Part shown: positions 23,859 through 32,715 of the stretch, piece by piece
How the letters are laid out: each line of letters starts with the position of its first letter
How positions within the stretch are numbered: position 1 is the first letter of the stretch
Assembly (NCBI GenBank): GCA_026400355.1
Contig: JAPLPE010000003.1
Coordinates: 1-59,644 of the forward strand
Direction: 5' to 3'
Length of the DNA: 59,644 nucleotides
DNA from: Rhodobacterales bacterium
Lineage (GTDB): Bacteria; Pseudomonadota; Alphaproteobacteria; Rhodobacterales; Rhodobacteraceae
Translations under genes and position numbers: made by a program
Notes under the pieces: model-generated
What the model saw: only the letters and a program-made list of their open reading frames with translations
The model's database searches: none
What the model was told of the DNA's origin: nothing

Positions 23859-25227
23859 TCAGGCTGCGGATTTGCGTTTGCGGGTCGGTTTTGGATCGGC
23901 GTTTGCTTCCGGCATTTCGGCCGGGGCATCTGCAGTGGCGTCGGCGGTGTTGCCCAGCCGCTCGGTTCTCACCTGCCCAAAGGTCCGACCGTCGCCGTCG
24001 AGGATCGCGTCGCGTCCCGTGTCGGCCTGCCAGCGTTCGACGGCAACGTCGATGTAGGCCGGGCTGATTTCCATCGCGAAGACCCGGCGGCCATTGGTCT
24101 CGCCCGCCATGATTTGCGATCCCGAACCGCAGAAGGGTTCGTAGCAGAGCCCGCCGCGTGCCACATGCTGGCGCATCGGGATCCCGAAGGCGTCGAGCGG
24201 CTTCGGTGTCGGGTGGTCGGGCCGTTCGTCCTTGGCAAAGCTGGGCAGCGCCCATGTCGATGGCAGGGTTTCCTCGGCCACCTTCGGCGGACGGTTCGGC
24301 CGCCGCCAGCCCATGAAACAGGGCCGACCGGGTCAGAACCCCGCGGTCCTTCACCCAGATGATTTGCTGATGCACGAAGGCCCCGGCCTTTTCCCAGCAG
24401 GCTTCCAGCATCGTCTGGCGGCGCGAGGCATGCCAGCAATACCAGGCCGCATTTTCGGCGATGGCTTCCGTTACGGCCGCCGCGATGAAGCCGTCGTAAA
24501 GCTCGGCCCCCTGCGAAGAGTCGTCCCAGGTCGTGCCATAGGACGCGGACCAGTCCTTGTTGCGGGTCGGATGGTTCGAACCGTCGTAGTCCACGAGGTA
24601 CGGCGGGTCGGTCGCGAACAGGATCGCCCGCTCGCCATTCATCAGGCGACGCACATCGGCGGCGCTGGTGCTGTCACCACAGAGCAGCCGGTGATCGCCA
24701 AGGATCCAGAGATCGCCGGTGCGCGATGCCGGGTTACGCGGCGGTTCAGGGATGGTCACCGGCGGCACCGAGCCCCCGGCGCCACCTTCTTGCCCGTCCT
24801 CTTCCGGCACGAACGCCAGCAGCTTGTCGAGTTCGCCGTCGGAGAAGCCAACCAGCGACAGATCGAAATCCTCGGCCAAGAGGTCGTTCAGTTCCGCCGA
24901 GAGCAGCGCCTCGTCCCAGGTGCCGAGTTCGGTCAGCTTGTTGTCGGCGATGCGATACGCCCGCCGCTGCGCCTCGGTCAGATGGCCCAGCACGATCACT
25001 GGGGCCTCGGTCAGCCCTAGCTGCGTGGCCGCCAGCACCCGACCATGGCCTGCGATCAGTTCGCCATCCTGGGCCACGAGGCAAGGCACGGTCCAGCCGA
25101 ACTCGGCCATGCTGGCGGCGATCTTCGCAACCTGATCCGCGCCATGCGCCTTGGCATTGCGGGCATAGGGCTGCAACTTGGCCAGCGGCCACATCTCAAT
25201 CCGATCCGGGGCAAAGCTCAGCGTCAT
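23859..25227 (-). pseudogene. ParB-domain N-type DNA methyltransferase, frameshifted by a small deletion
   Basis: The N-terminal part from ATG 25227 has a ParB/Srx-like domain (AKLQPYARNAKAHG, LIAGHGRVLAATQLG, IADNKLTELGTWDE) followed by the N-4/N-6 methyltransferase start with DPPY (LFATDPPYLVDYDG) and IIWVKDRGVLTRS. There the frame breaks, near 24318. The rest continues in another frame from FMGWRRPNRPPK to EPFCGSGSQIMAGE (the AdoMet-binding motif) and ends at 23859. The usual residues between VLTRS and CFMGW (a Trp/Tyr-x-x-x-His-Glu type stretch) are missing, so about 20 bases were deleted out of frame. A functional enzyme is unlikely. Confidence 0.8.
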
Positions 25228-25667
25228 CAGCGGGTCATTCCTCGGATCAAGGTGGATACCCCTGGCTTCCGGACTCCGGGGTCCAGACTGGACTCCACGC
25301 GGGGTCCAGCGGCCACCCGAGGTGTCCAGCTTCAAGGGTTTGAATTTGCAGTGTTTCAGGCGGGTTCAGGCGGCGCTGGCTTCCGGGTGGCTTCCCAAAA
25401 ATCGAGGCCAGTCGCTAGCGATGTGCCGCGCTTCGCCCGCCAGCATACGAATATCGCCAGGAAGGAACCAGAAATCAGTGCGTTAGCGGGATGGGCCCCG
25501 GCTGGACCTTCTCTGGACCCCGGAAGCCAACCCGAAATCCAGCCGCATCCGCCCAAAAGCAAAAGGGAGAGCGAACCCTTCGGCGCACTCTCCCCATCTT
25601 GCCTTCGGAATAGCACGAACATGTTGCAGATGTCGAAGGGAAAAGTGTTGCAACACATTGGAGTCGC
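25228..25667. other. Intergenic region rich in GTCCAG repeats and a hairpin
   Basis: No frame here looks coding. Between about 25270 and 25335 the motif GTCCAG occurs several times in both spacing and context variants. Around 25569-25600 there is an imperfect hairpin (GGGAGAG pairing with CTCTCCC, loop around AACCCTTCGG). The stretch separates the methyltransferase pseudogene from the DUF6362 gene on the same strand, so the hairpin may terminate the upstream transcript, but there is no T run. Confidence 0.45.
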
Positions 25668-26045
25668 TCACGCATTCAGTCGCGCCGCGATCTTGGTCAG
25701 CGCCAGCTGCCAGCGTCGCCATGCGGTGGTGCGGTCGCATCCCATCTCGCCACTGATCTGCTTCCACGGCACCCGGGCGGCGCGGGACCAGACCAGCTTG
25801 CGCTCGGCCTCCTCGATCCACAGCACCCAGTCCGATGTCTGCTCCAGACGGGTGATGGCTGCGGCCGATGGCCAGACCCGCATGGGCTCGGGTTCCATCG
25901 CGGCGATCTCACGACTGGTGCGGACGATCTGCGGCCAGGCGTTGAAGAACCCCTGCGCCCTGACCGGGGGCAGCTTGCGCAGGGTGCGGAACGCCTCCTC
26001 GAAATGATCGGCCACGCACTCGGCCGTCCAGATGCGGTCAGCCAT
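25668..26045 (-). CDS. DUF6362-type phage protein with helix-turn-helix
   Basis: A protein of 125 residues: MADRIWTAECVADHFEEAFR, then LPPVRAQGFFNAWPQIVR, and near the end VPWKQISGEMGCDRTTAWRR, which reads as a helix-turn-helix (QISGEMGCDRTTAWRRWQL). It follows the pattern I know as DUF6362, common in prophages of alphaproteobacteria and placed near recombination genes. It is probably DNA-binding, and might be a small regulator or terminase-like helper. Its start overlaps the end of the preceding small gene by eight bases, so it is translated in the same operon as the RuvC-like gene. Confidence 0.7.
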   Translation of the reverse strand: MADRIWTAECVADHFEEAFRTLRKLPPVRAQGFFNAWPQIVRTSREIAAMEPEPMRVWPSAAAITRLEQTSDWVLWIEEAERKLVWSRAARVPWKQISGEMGCDRTTAWRRWQLALTKIAARLNA

Positions 26046-26238
26046 GCCGAACCTCCTTTCTCATCGGGCGTCGCCCGTAGAGCTTCTCGCCAAGTTGGCG
26101 GACCAGTTCGCGCTCCGGCCATGTCAGACGCTGATCGTCGGCCGACACCGCCAGCACGCCCTGTTCGTGCCAGCCCTCGCGCTTGACCTGATCGGGGTCG
26201 CGGCGCTGACCGCCATAGCCGTGGGGATGCCACCTCAT
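26038..26238 (-). CDS. Small phage hypothetical protein
   Basis: A protein of 66 residues from the ATG at 26238: MRWHPHGYGGQRRDPDQVKR, later RLTWPERELVRQLGEKLYGRR. It is basic, with one likely helix. Its start overlaps the RuvC-like stop (ATGA), and its end overlaps the DUF6362 gene, so translation is coupled on both sides, which is the main evidence that it is a gene. Similar short proteins sit between resolvase and DUF6362 genes in related prophages as far as I recall. No function is known. Confidence 0.65.
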   Translation of the reverse strand: MRWHPHGYGGQRRDPDQVKREGWHEQGVLAVSADDQRLTWPERELVRQLGEKLYGRRPMRKEVRHG

Positions 26239-26774
26239 GCGACACCCCCATTCGTTGCGATGGCCCAGAGCAGAAGCGCGATGGCATCGGCCTCGTTGTC
26301 GTCGGCGGGATTGAAGCCACGGGCCCGGGCGGCAGCGATCATCGCGTCCTTGTCGGCGTTGCCCTTGCCGGTGGCGTGGCGCTTGATGGTGCCCACCGGC
26401 ACGCCCTCGTAAGGCACGCCCCGCAGTTCGGCCCAAGCGGTCAACGTGGCCATGAGCCCACCGTAGATGTGGCTCGCGTCGGTGCCTGCATGGCGTCGAA
26501 CCTCTTCGAACCAGATGGCGGCGATGGGACCGGACAGCCGGTCCAACTCGCCCAGCCAGTTGGTGAAGCGCAGATAGCGCATGCCGCCGCCGTCGAAGCG
26601 GCCGGGGCGAAAGCTGGCGGTGCCGCTGGTGATCAGTCCGTCGTGGCCGCGCAGGGCCCAGCCGGTCGTGGTGCCCAGATCGAGGGCGAGGATGCAGCGG
26701 TGGCTTGAACTGGTGGCGGGCAGCAATTCAAACCTTGCGCTGTCGGATTTGGGGATCAGAGTCGTCGCAGCCAT
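26235..26774 (-). CDS. RuvC-like Holliday junction resolvase of phage type
   Basis: A protein of 179 residues. The RNase H-like fold is visible from LALDLGTTTGWALRG (first catalytic Asp), through AAIWFEEVRRHAG (Glu) and VPVGTIKRHATGKGNADKDA, to a C-terminal DDNEADAIALLLWA with the last acidic pair. These are the catalytic positions of RuvC-type resolvases carried by phages. It would cut branched DNA formed in replication and recombination before packaging. The N-terminal 25 residues look unstructured, so a later start is possible, but no better ribosome site is evident. Confidence 0.82.
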   Translation of the reverse strand: MAATTLIPKSDSARFELLPATSSSHRCILALDLGTTTGWALRGHDGLITSGTASFRPGRFDGGGMRYLRFTNWLGELDRLSGPIAAIWFEEVRRHAGTDASHIYGGLMATLTAWAELRGVPYEGVPVGTIKRHATGKGNADKDAMIAAARARGFNPADDNEADAIALLLWAIATNGGVA

Positions 26775-27117
26775 GTTGGCTCTCCTGTCTTGGGGGGCTG
26801 GTCCTGGTGGAAGACGACGGCGGTCTTGTGCCTGGGCAGGTCGGGCCGCCGTCGTCGGATCGGGGGATGGGGGGAGACCTGTCAGGGCGGCCCGCGCGCC
26901 AGGCCCTTACGCATGGGATGAGTGGCCCACCCGAGGGTGGGGCCATCCCATACGTAGTATGGGGGTTCAGCACCTAGCTGTTCGAGCCGAGTCAACACAC
27001 TGATTTCATTGGAGATTAAGACTTCATGAAGTCTTCGGGCATGAGTTAGGGACCTAACTCTTATTTGCGCGTAACCCGTTGATTTCATTGACTGCACAGT
27101 TGGCGCTGTCATATGAG
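26775..27117. repeat. Palindrome and direct-repeat cluster before the RuvC-like gene
   Basis: A gene-poor AT-rich patch with dense symmetry. A perfect 18-base palindrome, AAGACTTCATGAAGTCTT, lies at 27018-27035. A near-palindrome, GAGTTAGG-GA-CCTAACTC, lies at 27043-27060. TGATTTCATTG is repeated at about 27001 and 27080. An inverted repeat with 9-base arms CATATGAGT and ACTCATATG spans 27110-27135, crossing the end of the upstream gene. ATGAGTTAGG or ATGAGTCAGG occurs three times (27041, 27113, 27133). This may be an operator array or a replication origin next to the primase-helicase. A 76-codon frame (26882-27112) crosses it but is weakly supported. Confidence 0.55.
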
Positions 27118-29436
27118 TCAGGCCTCACTCATATGAGTTAGGTCGTCTTCGGGGCCGTCCTGGTAGACCCAGACAGCCGGATTTTCGACCTGAAGGCTGA
27201 GCCCGGACTGGGGGCATTTGAAGTGGCTGGGCAGGACCGGACGGGCGGTGGCGGTGACTTCGCCGGTGGTCGGATCGACCTCGTCGACGGGCAACCCAAA
27301 CTGCATGCCCTCCACGCAGAGATAACCGAACCGGGAGCGGGTGACGGGAAAACCGAACCCGGAAGGATCCCGCAGGAACTTCACGAAGCCCTTTGTGGCA
27401 AGCACGGAGAGGCGTTCGCGGATGGTATGCTTGCTGCCCAGACCACCCCGGTTCTCGAAGGTCTCGGCAAACTGCATGGCGGTGTAGAGCCGTTCGCCCG
27501 CCGCTTCATCTAGCAACATGCCCAGAATGACATCGTGCTTGCGCAGCCGTTCGGCGTCGAACTTGGCCCCGACCTCCTTGCGCACCAGACGCTCGTTCAT
27601 CGGGTTCAACTCGACCCAGCGCCCCGCCACCTTGTCGATCAACTTCCCCGGCAGCGCGGGGCCATTGCGCAACTCGATTTCGAGGCGGCGCTGGGTTTTG
27701 TCCTCGTCGGGCCGGTGCATGAGAAGCCCAGAGGTATAGAAGCCACGCAGCGCGCTGGCGCCGGAGAGGGCGAGGAAGGGGTCGTCCTTGACCTGGTGTT
27801 TGGCGGCCTTGCGGGTGTGGTGGGCCAGGATGACGCCCGCGTCCGGATTGATCGCTTCGCGCAGAACCTCGACCCGGTCCTTCAGGAAGAACATCATCGC
27901 AGTGTTGTCGTTTTCGCCGCCGCCATCCGGGCCGCCATCGAACAGGTTGCGGATCGGATCGATGACGATGATGTCGGGGGGCGCGTCGGGGAAAGCCACC
28001 CGGATGGCCTCGACGATGCGGGTGACCCCGTCGGCATCTAGCAGCAGCTTCAGCTTGGGCGTGGCGATGAAGGTGTCGCGGGCGGTCGCGATCACGCTGG
28101 GCGGCAGGCTGATCTGCTGCATCCGCTCCCGAAGGTAGTGATACTGGATTTCGGCCTGCAGGTAGAACACCCGCAGCGGCCCGGGCGGCGTAAAGCCGAG
28201 GAACGGCACGCCTGCCGCCATGTGGACGAGCCAGGAGATCAGGAAATCGCTCTTGCCGACCTTCGGCGCGCCGCCCAGCACCAACAGCCCACCCGGCGTC
28301 AGCACGCGTGGCGCGATGATGTCATCGGGCATGGGGCTGCGATCATCAAGCAGCGCGCCAAGGCTGAAGGTCGGCAGCGGGCTGGCCGGAACGTTGGGGC
28401 GTGCCGCACGAATGAGCGGCGGGCCGTTGCGCTTCACATGCAGGGCCCAGAGGCGTTCGGCCTCCGCCTGCAACCGATCAAGCGGCCATTCGGGGCGCAG
28501 CATGGCGGCATTGTAGCCGCAGATCCCTTCCCAGCCCTCGGCGGGGTCAATGCGGCCGTCGTGCACCAGGCGGATGTAATGCCCCATGGCGGCGCTCGCG
28601 CCTTGAAATCGCGACCAGTCATCCACCGCGCCCTCGCGAACCGGAGTGGTCAGAACGGCATCGACGTCCGGCTTGGCGGCGGACAGCGGCGCGCTGGTCA
28701 TGCCGACGCCGGGCAGCGGCGGCATGTCGGCCACCCGTTCCGCGAAATCCGCCAGATCGACCTCGACCGGGTTGTGGTCGCGGATTTGCACCAGCCGCTG
28801 ATGGCCGTGCTTGTGATAGACCGTCCCAGCCACACGGATCGGCTGGTGCGCCGAGCGGAAGTGGGTGTCGCCGCCGACCTTGATGGCGATGTCGCCACGC
28901 AGGCGGCACAGGGTGGCCAGATCCTCGCCCTCGGCGGGTTCGGTCAGTTTCCACCAGACATGCAGTTTGGCCGCGCCCTCGGGCGTACGGCCGCCGCTTT
29001 CCACGATCAGCGTGGGCGTGCGGAGGTGGCTGACGATGTGATCCAGCTTGGCCGGGATGTCGCCAGCGTCGAGATCGACGACCAATGCCTGCATCTGCTG
29101 CACATCGGCGGCGCGGGCCTGGCCCTGTTCGGCGACCGTGCCGGGGATGACGTAGACCGCAGCGCCTTCACGGTTGGCCCATGCCGCGAATGTCGCCAGC
29201 TTTTCGCGGGCGGTCGTGTCTGCCGATATCCAGATGTTGTGCGGCTTGCCGTCCCGGCCCTGACCCTTGTCGACGAAGCCGCGCAGGGGGATCAGCCCTT
29301 CGCACCAGCTGAAGACAGTGTCGAGGAAGATGGCGATCTGGTCCGAGTCCGGATCGCAGCCGAACGGGTTTTCGGCCGGAGGGCCGTCGTTGAAGTCCAT
29401 CCACGGGTTGAAATGCAGGATGCTGTCGTCACTCAC
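27118..29436 (-). CDS. Phage primase-helicase (prim-pol plus RepA/DnaB-like ATPase)
   Basis: A protein of 772 residues from a GTG at 29436, which overlaps the nuclease stop as GTGA. The N-terminal ~250 residues look like an archaeo-eukaryotic primase-type domain: VVDLDAGD at about 119-126, LHVWWKLTEP near 160 and HFRSAHQPIRVAG near 192 match its metal-binding and nucleotide-binding motifs. The C-terminal part is a RecA-like helicase with Walker A GGAPKVGKSDF (388-398), Walker B IIVIDPIRN (488-496) and ILAHHTRK. A short winged-helix region ends the protein. It probably starts and drives phage DNA replication. A long upstream extension of the frame lies within the nuclease gene and is rejected. 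Confidence 0.85.
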   Translation of the reverse strand: MSDDSILHFNPWMDFNDGPPAENPFGCDPDSDQIAIFLDTVFSWCEGLIPLRGFVDKGQGRDGKPHNIWISADTTAREKLATFAAWANREGAAVYVIPGTVAEQGQARAADVQQMQALVVDLDAGDIPAKLDHIVSHLRTPTLIVESGGRTPEGAAKLHVWWKLTEPAEGEDLATLCRLRGDIAIKVGGDTHFRSAHQPIRVAGTVYHKHGHQRLVQIRDHNPVEVDLADFAERVADMPPLPGVGMTSAPLSAAKPDVDAVLTTPVREGAVDDWSRFQGASAAMGHYIRLVHDGRIDPAEGWEGICGYNAAMLRPEWPLDRLQAEAERLWALHVKRNGPPLIRAARPNVPASPLPTFSLGALLDDRSPMPDDIIAPRVLTPGGLLVLGGAPKVGKSDFLISWLVHMAAGVPFLGFTPPGPLRVFYLQAEIQYHYLRERMQQISLPPSVIATARDTFIATPKLKLLLDADGVTRIVEAIRVAFPDAPPDIIVIDPIRNLFDGGPDGGGENDNTAMMFFLKDRVEVLREAINPDAGVILAHHTRKAAKHQVKDDPFLALSGASALRGFYTSGLLMHRPDEDKTQRRLEIELRNGPALPGKLIDKVAGRWVELNPMNERLVRKEVGAKFDAERLRKHDVILGMLLDEAAGERLYTAMQFAETFENRGGLGSKHTIRERLSVLATKGFVKFLRDPSGFGFPVTRSRFGYLCVEGMQFGLPVDEVDPTTGEVTATARPVLPSHFKCPQSGLSLQVENPAVWVYQDGPEDDLTHMSEA

Positions 29437-30200
29437 CGCGCCAGCCTCCAGCAGCGCGCGGACCATGGGCAGAAGCGGCATTCGAAGAAATCGGCGCTGG
29501 CGGCAATGCGCGGGAGCAATTCGCCCGCATCGGTCGCCTGGAGGATCCGCACCCCTCGATCCGACATGCGCTGTGCAAGATCGGCATCGAAGGGCACCAG
29601 CTCGTGGTGCATCTCGGCCGTGTCCTTGTTGATCGCGGTGAACACGGCCGGTGCGGCGCTGATGCCTGGCACGCTGGCTTCCATGTAGGCCTGATAGACC
29701 GCGATCTGCGCGGAATAGACCGGCTTCGACTTCGTGACACCGTCCTTGACGCACGCCCGCCAGTTCTTGGCGTTCATCGTCTTGCATTCCCAGAGCGCGG
29801 GAACGGCGAGATCGAAACCCACAGGACCAGCAGCGATGATGCCATCGACATGGCCCCGGATGCGCCCGCCCGCGACGGAAAAGCCGAACTGGCCACCATC
29901 GGGCCGGTTGCCCTTTCGGGTGTAGAGGTCGAAGCCTGCGCCGCGCAGCCAGGCGACCGCCAGGTCTTCAAGCGCATGGCCGATGGCGAAGATGCGCAGC
30001 GACTGGCCAGAAAAATCCTGGCCTTCGTCCTTCGGCGTGGCCGTGAATTCAAACTGAAGGGCGCGCTCGCAGGCGTGGCCGAGGCGCGATCCGCCGAGAT
30101 AATCACGAGGCGTGCGTGTCGCCTGATCGGCGGTCAGCGCCAGGTCGACAGCGGCATTGACCTGGTCGGCAAATGTCGAGCGGCGGTTATAGTCCAGCAT
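29433..30200 (-). CDS. PD-(D/E)XK nuclease, Cas4/RecB-like, with Fe-S cysteines
   Basis: A protein of 255 residues starting MLDYNRRSTFADQVN. Key features are GGSRLGHACERALQFEF with the first cysteine, FAIGHALEDLAVAWL, GHVDGIIAAGPVGFD (active-site Asp), LWECKTMNAKNW (the ExK of PD-(D/E)XK) and a C-terminal FECRFCPWSARCW with three more cysteines. The four cysteines match the iron-sulfur cluster of Cas4/AddB-type exonucleases. In phages such enzymes resect DNA ends for recombination. It is coupled by overlaps to the primase-helicase downstream and to the HNH-like gene upstream. Confidence 0.82.
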   Translation of the reverse strand: MLDYNRRSTFADQVNAAVDLALTADQATRTPRDYLGGSRLGHACERALQFEFTATPKDEGQDFSGQSLRIFAIGHALEDLAVAWLRGAGFDLYTRKGNRPDGGQFGFSVAGGRIRGHVDGIIAAGPVGFDLAVPALWECKTMNAKNWRACVKDGVTKSKPVYSAQIAVYQAYMEASVPGISAAPAVFTAINKDTAEMHHELVPFDADLAQRMSDRGVRILQATDAGELLPRIAASADFFECRFCPWSARCWRLAR

Positions 30201-30588
30201 GCTGGCCCCCCTCATAGCTGCGGTGAGCGAGCCCGTGGCAGGTCGAGCAGAGCCATTCGACCGACAGTGGCTTCGAATAGTCGTGGTGGTGGGCTTCTAG
30301 ATCGGTCACGCAGCCGCAGCGCTGACACCAGACCGCAACTACAATGCGGCACGCTTTGACCGCACTCCTGACGATGCTGTGGGCCTGATGCTTTTCTGCA
30401 TGGCGAAGGCGATAGCGACGCTGCGCCTCCCGGTGTTTTTCAGGGTCCCTGAAGTTCTGGGCATAGGCGCGCTGGTATTCTCGGCGGCAATCGCGGCACC
30501 AAATTTGCCGACCATCGGAGCTGAGTTGGCGGCGGCCAAACTCGCAGACAGGTTTCTCGATGCCGCATTTCGTGCAGAGCTTGATCAA
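30187..30588 (-). CDS. HNH-like zinc-binding endonuclease
   Basis: A protein of 133 residues. The N-terminus has a zinc ribbon (KLCTKCGIEKPVCEFG, then WCRDCRREYQ). The C-terminus has a second CxxC (VWCQRCGCVTDLEAHHHDY), then PLSVEWLCSTCHGLAH. The His-His-His...Cys-x2-Cys-His pattern is that of HNH/endonuclease VII-type phage nucleases. The middle is a basic helix (DPEKHREAQRRYRLRH) suited to DNA contact. It overlaps the nuclease gene by 14 bases and the DUF6511 gene by four, so it belongs to the same operon. Substrate unknown; it may help in recombination or packaging. Confidence 0.78.
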   Translation of the reverse strand: MIKLCTKCGIEKPVCEFGRRQLSSDGRQIWCRDCRREYQRAYAQNFRDPEKHREAQRRYRLRHAEKHQAHSIVRSAVKACRIVVAVWCQRCGCVTDLEAHHHDYSKPLSVEWLCSTCHGLAHRSYEGGQHAGL

Positions 30589-30995
30589 AACGGCACCTCC
30601 GGCGCATTGGCTTTGGCGATGTCGGACATGGCCTCGCGGAACCCTTCGACCGCTTCCTCGATCAGGGCGCTGACCTGCTGTTCGGTCAGATCGGCAAGTT
30701 TCGTCGACCAGCCAATCTCGTCCATCAGCAGGGCGACGCGTTTCATGGTGGCGGCGATGGCCGCGCGCTCTTCGTCGGTCATATCAACCATTGCCGAATG
30801 ACCCCGCGCCAAACGCGTCCAGAAGCCTTGGCAGGACATCGAGCAGAACCAGACCGATGGGCGGCGCCGTTTCGACCGCACCGGATCGAACCAGCCAAAG
30901 CCACGGCTGGGTTGCCGGCAGACAGCACAAAGCGTTCCACGCGGATGCCAAAGCCGCCGCCGGTCCTCGGCCGTGATGGGGGTGATCGAGGTCAT
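30585..30995 (-). CDS. DUF6511-type zinc-finger phage protein
   Basis: A protein of 136 residues: GTLCAVCRQPSRGFGWFDP and WFCSMSCQGFWTRLARG give two CxxC/CxxxC pairs forming a zinc finger in the first half. The second half is helical and acidic (MTDEERAAIAATMKRVALLM, VSALIEEAVEGFREAMSD). This is the layout I know as DUF6511, common in Rhodobacteraceae prophages beside the helicase. Its role is unknown; single-strand DNA or protein binding would fit. It starts directly after the helicase gene. Confidence 0.72.
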   Translation of the reverse strand: MTSITPITAEDRRRLWHPRGTLCAVCRQPSRGFGWFDPVRSKRRRPSVWFCSMSCQGFWTRLARGHSAMVDMTDEERAAIAATMKRVALLMDEIGWSTKLADLTEQQVSALIEEAVEGFREAMSDIAKANAPEVPF

Positions 30996-30998
30996 AGG

Positions 30999-32702
30999 TC
31001 ATGCCGCCCTCCGTTCGGGGCTGGCCGCGCTGTCGATCAACTGGCGGATGGCGCGCTTGTTGAAGCCGAAGGTCATCAGCGCCGAGGCGCGGTAGCGCGT
31101 CAGGCCGAAGTCATGGCGGCACTCGGGGGCCAAGTATTGCAGCTGCTTTTCGGTCGGCGGCTGGCGCAGCCAGGAACGGGTCTTGAAGGCGCTTTCGTCG
31201 GTTTCGTGGGCGTTCAGCCAGTCGTCGGCCTGCGCGAGGCAGACGGTGCGTTCGCCAACACCCAGCAAATGCGGGCGCTCGCTCTTGCCGCCGCCCACGG
31301 CATACCAGACGCCGTCCAGCCAGAAGATGCCGCCCCAAGCGGTGAAGCCCGTGGCCATCATCGCATCATCGGTGCCGAAAAGGTCGACCCAGGCGAAACT
31401 GGACCGCTTCAACAGATCGATCTCTGTCATGATGAAACCCGACAGCGGGGCAGTGCCGCCTCCTTCACCGCCGTCTTCGTCGTCGCGTAGAAAAACCTCA
31501 CCACAGAGCGGGCATTCGGTTGCGGCCAGCGGGATTTCAGCGCCGCAGCCGGGGCAGGATTTCGTCGGGGCCTCACCTGCCTCGGTCTTGCCCTCGAGAT
31601 CGACATCCTGTTCCAGCGTGCCGTGGATCAGGCTGGAGGTGCCGAAATCCAGCACCACGCAATCGGTTTTCACGATTCCGGGGTGTTCTTCCGGATCCAC
31701 GATACGCAGGCCGCGCCCGACCATCTGGATCATGGAGGACTTGTAGGAACTGGGCCGTAGCAGCACGACACAGGAAGTGGGCGGATGATCCCAGCCCTCG
31801 GTCAGCACCGCCACGTTCACGATGACGCGGATGCCGCCTGCCGCATAGTCGGCAAGGATCGCCTTGCGGGTGTCGGACGCAAGATCGCCGTGGATCAGCG
31901 CCGCCGTGATCCCGGCCGCGCGGAAGGCTTCGGTGACGTGTTCGGCATGGGCGACGGTGGAACAGAAGATGACGGTTTGCCGGTCTCCCGCCCTTTCCGT
32001 CCAGTGGCGGATAACCTCATCAGTGACCGGCGCGCGGTCCATGATGCCCGCCACCTCCGCCATGTCGAAATCCGACAGGGTCTTGCGGACGGACCGCAAT
32101 TCGTCCTGCACGCCCACATCGATGACAAAGGTGCGGGGCGGCACCAGGTGGCCCGACGCGATCAACTCGCCCAGACGCACCTGGTCGGCCACATTGTCAA
32201 AAACCTCTCGCAGTCCCTTTTTGTCGCCCCGGTTCGGCGTGGCGGTGACCCCGAAAATGCGGGCATCGGGATTGGCGTCCCGCACCCGGTCGATGATGCG
32301 GCGGTAGCTGTCGGCAATCGCGTGATGCGCCTCGTCGATCACCAGCAAGTCAAGGCGCGGCATGTCGGCGAGATTCGATGTCCGTGCCAGCGTCGGCACC
32401 ATGGCGAAGACGACTTGGCCGCCCCAGGATTTTTCGGTGGCGTCGATGACCGAGGTTGAAATCCCGGGTACCACCCGCTGGAACTTGGCGCGGTTCTGCG
32501 CGGTCAGCTCGTCGCGATGGGCCAGCACGCAGGCTTTGGCCCCCGAATTCTTTGACATGGCACCGATCATTTCGCCGGTGACCGCTGACAGCATGATGGT
32601 CTTGCCCGCGCCAGTGGGTGCCACGCCCAGCGTGTTGCCGCGGGAGGCGAGCGCAGCCACACTGCGCTCGACGAAGGTCTTCTGGCGGGGGCGCAGGCGC
32701 AT
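30999..32702 (-). CDS. DEAD/DEAH-box superfamily 2 helicase
   Basis: A protein of 567 residues from ATG 32702, with AAGGGGGG as ribosome site. Motifs: I (LGVAPTGAGKTIML), Ia region (VLAHRDELTAQNRAK), II (DLLVIDEAHHAIAD), III (FGVTATPNRGDKKG), and in the second domain LIHGDLASDTRKAIL, VNVAVLTEGWDHP and MVGRGLRIVDPE (VI). After the motor comes a zinc ribbon (KSCPGCGAEIPLAATECPLC) and an extra ~150-residue C-terminal domain. It is probably a phage replication or recombination helicase of the UvsW/RadD type. The frame's Pro-rich upstream extension to 32840 is not coding: it overlaps the next gene. Confidence 0.9.
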   Translation of the reverse strand: MRLRPRQKTFVERSVAALASRGNTLGVAPTGAGKTIMLSAVTGEMIGAMSKNSGAKACVLAHRDELTAQNRAKFQRVVPGISTSVIDATEKSWGGQVVFAMVPTLARTSNLADMPRLDLLVIDEAHHAIADSYRRIIDRVRDANPDARIFGVTATPNRGDKKGLREVFDNVADQVRLGELIASGHLVPPRTFVIDVGVQDELRSVRKTLSDFDMAEVAGIMDRAPVTDEVIRHWTERAGDRQTVIFCSTVAHAEHVTEAFRAAGITAALIHGDLASDTRKAILADYAAGGIRVIVNVAVLTEGWDHPPTSCVVLLRPSSYKSSMIQMVGRGLRIVDPEEHPGIVKTDCVVLDFGTSSLIHGTLEQDVDLEGKTEAGEAPTKSCPGCGAEIPLAATECPLCGEVFLRDDEDGGEGGGTAPLSGFIMTEIDLLKRSSFAWVDLFGTDDAMMATGFTAWGGIFWLDGVWYAVGGGKSERPHLLGVGERTVCLAQADDWLNAHETDESAFKTRSWLRQPPTEKQLQYLAPECRHDFGLTRYRASALMTFGFNKRAIRQLIDSAASPERRAA

Positions 32703-32715
32703 GGCCGATCCCCCC

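Noticed and set aside
25235-25340. GTCCAG repeats as a possible CRISPR array
   Set aside because: Units are too short and irregular, with no spacers of constant length and no cas genes nearby. The Cas4-like nuclease at 29.4-30.2 kb belongs to the phage recombination operon.
26882-27112. 76-codon minus-strand frame across the palindrome cluster
   Set aside because: Starts within an inverted repeat, has a weak ribosome site and matches no family that I know. It could be real but is not supported enough.
28138-29688. 516-codon plus-strand frame over the primase-helicase
   Set aside because: Antisense to a gene with Walker and primase motifs; Arg/Ala/Gln-rich shadow composition.
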